From NCBI GenBank assembly GCA_026416315.1, contig JAOAFK010000011.1:1-7647 (forward strand): a stretch of DNA of 7,647 bases, written 5' to 3'. Source of the stretch: Syntrophorhabdaceae bacterium. GTDB lineage: Bacteria; Desulfobacterota; Syntrophorhabdia; Syntrophorhabdales; Syntrophorhabdaceae. Position 1 is the stretch's first letter. Each line of letters opens with the position of its first letter. Both the position numbers and the translations under genes were made by a program. Below, one piece after another: positions 6,058 to 7,647 of the stretch. The notes beneath the pieces were generated by a model. That model made no database searches. It was not told the origin of the DNA and saw nothing but the letters and a program-made list of their open reading frames with translations.

Positions 6058-7253
6058 ATAAAAAACAAGGCTATTTTGGTAACTACGGTGGTCAATTTGT
6101 CCCGGAGACACTCATGCCTGCTTTATCTGAACTAAAACATGCATTTTATTCCATTGGAAGGTCAGAGGCATTTAAAAAAGAGTTTTACTCCTATCTAAAA
6201 GATTATGTGGGAAGGCCCACACCCCTCTATTTAGCAGGTAATCTTTCAAAAAAACTCGGGTTTAAACTGTATCTGAAAAGGGAAGACTTATGTCATACAG
6301 GGGCACATAAGATAAACAATGCCATTGGTCAGGTGCTTCTTGCAAAAAAGATGGGGAAAGATAGAATTATAGCCGAGACAGGGGCGGGCCAGCATGGTGT
6401 GGCAACGGCAACCGCCTCATGCCTGTTTGGTTTAGAATGTACTGTATATATGGGCACAGAGGATATGGAAAGACAGGCAGTCAATGTCACAAGGATGAAT
6501 TTGCTTGGTGCAAAAGTTGTGGGTGTAGATACGGGGAGTAAAACATTAAAGGATGCTATAAATGAGGCACTACGAGATTGGGTAACAAACATTCGAAATA
6601 CCCATTATGTTTTAGGAACTGTATTTGGGCCACATCCATATCCCACGATGGTAAAGGAGTTTGTATCCATAATTGGAAAAGAGGCAATAAGGCAGATAAA
6701 AAATTATGAAGGCGTCTTGCCAGATGCGGTCATTGCATGTGTTGGTGGAGGCAGTAATGCCATGGGAATCTTCTATCCCTTTATAAAACATAAAGAGGTC
6801 AAACTCATCGGTGTTGAGGCAGGAGGAAAAGGTCCTGTTACAGGTTTACATGCCGCAAGGTTTACAGGTGGCAGGATTGGAGTCTTTCAAGGGGCAAAGA
6901 GTTTTATCCTCCAGGATGAAAACGGCCAGATTTTAAATACATATTCCATTTCAGCAGGCCTTGATTATGCAAGTGTTGGACCCGAACACTGTTATTTAAG
7001 GGATGAAGGGAGGGTCACATATGGGTATGCAAATGACGATGAGGTTGTTGAGGCCTTTAATGTTTTATCAAGAGAGGAAGGCATAATCCCTGCCCTTGAG
7101 AGTGCTCATGCCCTTGCATATCTTTTGAAAAATCAGTCAGATTTTAAAGACAAACTTGTTATTGTAAACCTTTCAGGCAGAGGGGATAAAGACCTCTCAA
7201 CTGTTATAGATTATAAGAAGGGGCAATATGAACGAGATAATAAAAAGATTTAA
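6054..7253 (+). CDS. trpB: Tryptophan synthase beta subunit
   Basis: TrpB is the PLP enzyme that condenses indole, channelled from TrpA, with L-serine to make tryptophan in the alpha2beta2 complex. The 399 residues fit the TrpB1 class, the one that pairs with TrpA, rather than the longer TrpB2. Landmarks are GYFGNYGGQFVPETL (6-20), RPTPL (54-58), the PLP Schiff-base Lys86 in HTGAHKINN, catalytic Glu108 in AETGAGQHG, GTVFGPHPYP (188-197), the PLP phosphate loop GGGSN (231-235), SVGPEH in the closing domain and SGRGDKD near the C terminus, carrying the Ser that contacts the pyridine nitrogen. The start shares ATGA with the trpF stop, preceded by GAGGAGAGG. The last codons overlap trpA by 26 nt. 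Confidence 0.98.
   Translation: MNKKQGYFGNYGGQFVPETLMPALSELKHAFYSIGRSEAFKKEFYSYLKDYVGRPTPLYLAGNLSKKLGFKLYLKREDLCHTGAHKINNAIGQVLLAKKMGKDRIIAETGAGQHGVATATASCLFGLECTVYMGTEDMERQAVNVTRMNLLGAKVVGVDTGSKTLKDAINEALRDWVTNIRNTHYVLGTVFGPHPYPTMVKEFVSIIGKEAIRQIKNYEGVLPDAVIACVGGGSNAMGIFYPFIKHKEVKLIGVEAGGKGPVTGLHAARFTGGRIGVFQGAKSFILQDENGQILNTYSISAGLDYASVGPEHCYLRDEGRVTYGYANDDEVVEAFNVLSREEGIIPALESAHALAYLLKNQSDFKDKLVIVNLSGRGDKDLSTVIDYKKGQYERDNKKI
7218..7223 (+). promoter_or_regulatory. Ribosome binding site of trpA, inside trpB
   Basis: AAGGGG ends 4 nt before ATG 7228, inside the trpB coding sequence. It supports that start over the in-frame ATG at 7264. The spacing is short, so coupling to trpB translation probably contributes. 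Confidence 0.5.
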
Positions 7254-7647
7254 CTATTTAAAGATGGTGGGTAAAAAGGCATTTATCCCTTATATAACCG
7301 CTGGTGACCCTGACCTCGATGGTACAAAAGAGATATTAACTATGTTTGCAGAGGCAGGCGCAGACATAATTGAACTCGGGGTTCCATTTTCGGACCCCAT
7401 GGCAGATGGACCTGTAATACAGGAGGCCATGGGACGCGCACTAAAAAATGGCACCAAGTTAAAGGATATATTCGGTTTGGTAAGTGATTTCAAAAGAAGA
7501 CATAACATCCCTATTGTCCTTATGGGATATTACAATCCATTTTTCCAGTATGGTTTGGGTCAATTTGGACATGATTGTGCGGCATCAGGTGTGGATGGGG
7601 TTCTAACTGTGGATATGCCACCGGAAGAGGCAGGTGAGATGAAGGCG
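7228..7647 (+). CDS. trpA: Tryptophan synthase alpha subunit, N-terminal part (3' end outside window)
   Basis: TrpA cleaves indole-3-glycerol phosphate to indole and glyceraldehyde-3-phosphate and passes indole to TrpB. The first 140 residues are visible, of about 260-270 usual, and the frame is open to the right edge. The start MNEIIKRFNYLK leads into KKAFIPYITAGDPD (16-29). The catalytic pair is Glu49 in IELGVPFSDP and Asp60 in MADGP, at the same numbers as in the Salmonella enzyme. VLMGYYNP and VDMPPEEA follow; the latter is usually (P)DLPPEE. The remaining barrel strands and phosphate-binding loops lie beyond the window, so intactness cannot be judged. The 26-nt overlap with trpB suggests coupled synthesis of the two subunits. 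Confidence 0.96.
   Translation, partial: MNEIIKRFNYLKMVGKKAFIPYITAGDPDLDGTKEILTMFAEAGADIIELGVPFSDPMADGPVIQEAMGRALKNGTKLKDIFGLVSDFKRRHNIPIVLMGYYNPFFQYGLGQFGHDCAASGVDGVLTVDMPPEEAGEMKA

Noticed and set aside
1..7647. Possible undescribed system, defence island or mobile element
   Set aside because: Every base but 15 nt between tyrA and trpE is in a recognised aromatic biosynthesis gene, with no unknown gene, transposase, integrase or repeat array.

Overview
This window is one continuous plus-strand block of aromatic amino acid biosynthesis genes with no accessory DNA. In order it carries the 3' part of chorismate synthase (aroC), a free-standing AroQ-type chorismate mutase, a prephenate dehydrogenase (tyrA), and the full-order tryptophan set trpE-trpG-trpD-trpC-trpF-trpB-trpA. 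trpA runs off the right edge. All internal genes are intact, start with ATG and match the usual length of their families. I see no mobile element, CRISPR array, tRNA or rRNA gene, and no sequence of unknown origin.

Packing is extremely tight. The only non-coding gap is 15 nt between tyrA and trpE. Every other junction overlaps: aroC/aroQ 4 nt, aroQ/tyrA 4, trpE/trpG 1, trpG/trpD 23, trpD/trpC 4, trpC/trpF 17, trpF/trpB 4 and trpB/trpA 26. This implies one polycistronic message with translational coupling. No promoter, trp leader peptide, T-box, attenuator or terminator is visible, so transcriptional control must lie outside the window unless an intragenic element is used. Product inhibition of TrpE is supported by its LLES motif.

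The genes form a branch-point module. AroC makes chorismate. AroQ and TyrA take it towards 4-hydroxyphenylpyruvate and tyrosine. TrpEG takes it to anthranilate, and TrpD, TrpF, TrpC and TrpAB complete tryptophan. Prephenate dehydratase (phenylalanine branch) is not in the window.

The organism is a bacterium with A+T-rich coding sequence and heavy use of ATA (Ile), AGA/AGG (Arg) and AAA (Lys) codons. Placing tyrA directly before an unfused trpEGDCFBA set resembles, from memory, the arrangement in sulfate-reducing deltaproteobacteria (Desulfobacterota). I consider that or a neighbouring phylum plausible but unproven. No undescribed system is apparent. The most unusual non-protein signal is a perfect 12-bp-arm inverted repeat at 2999-3023, inside the 3' end of trpE just before the trpG ribosome binding site.
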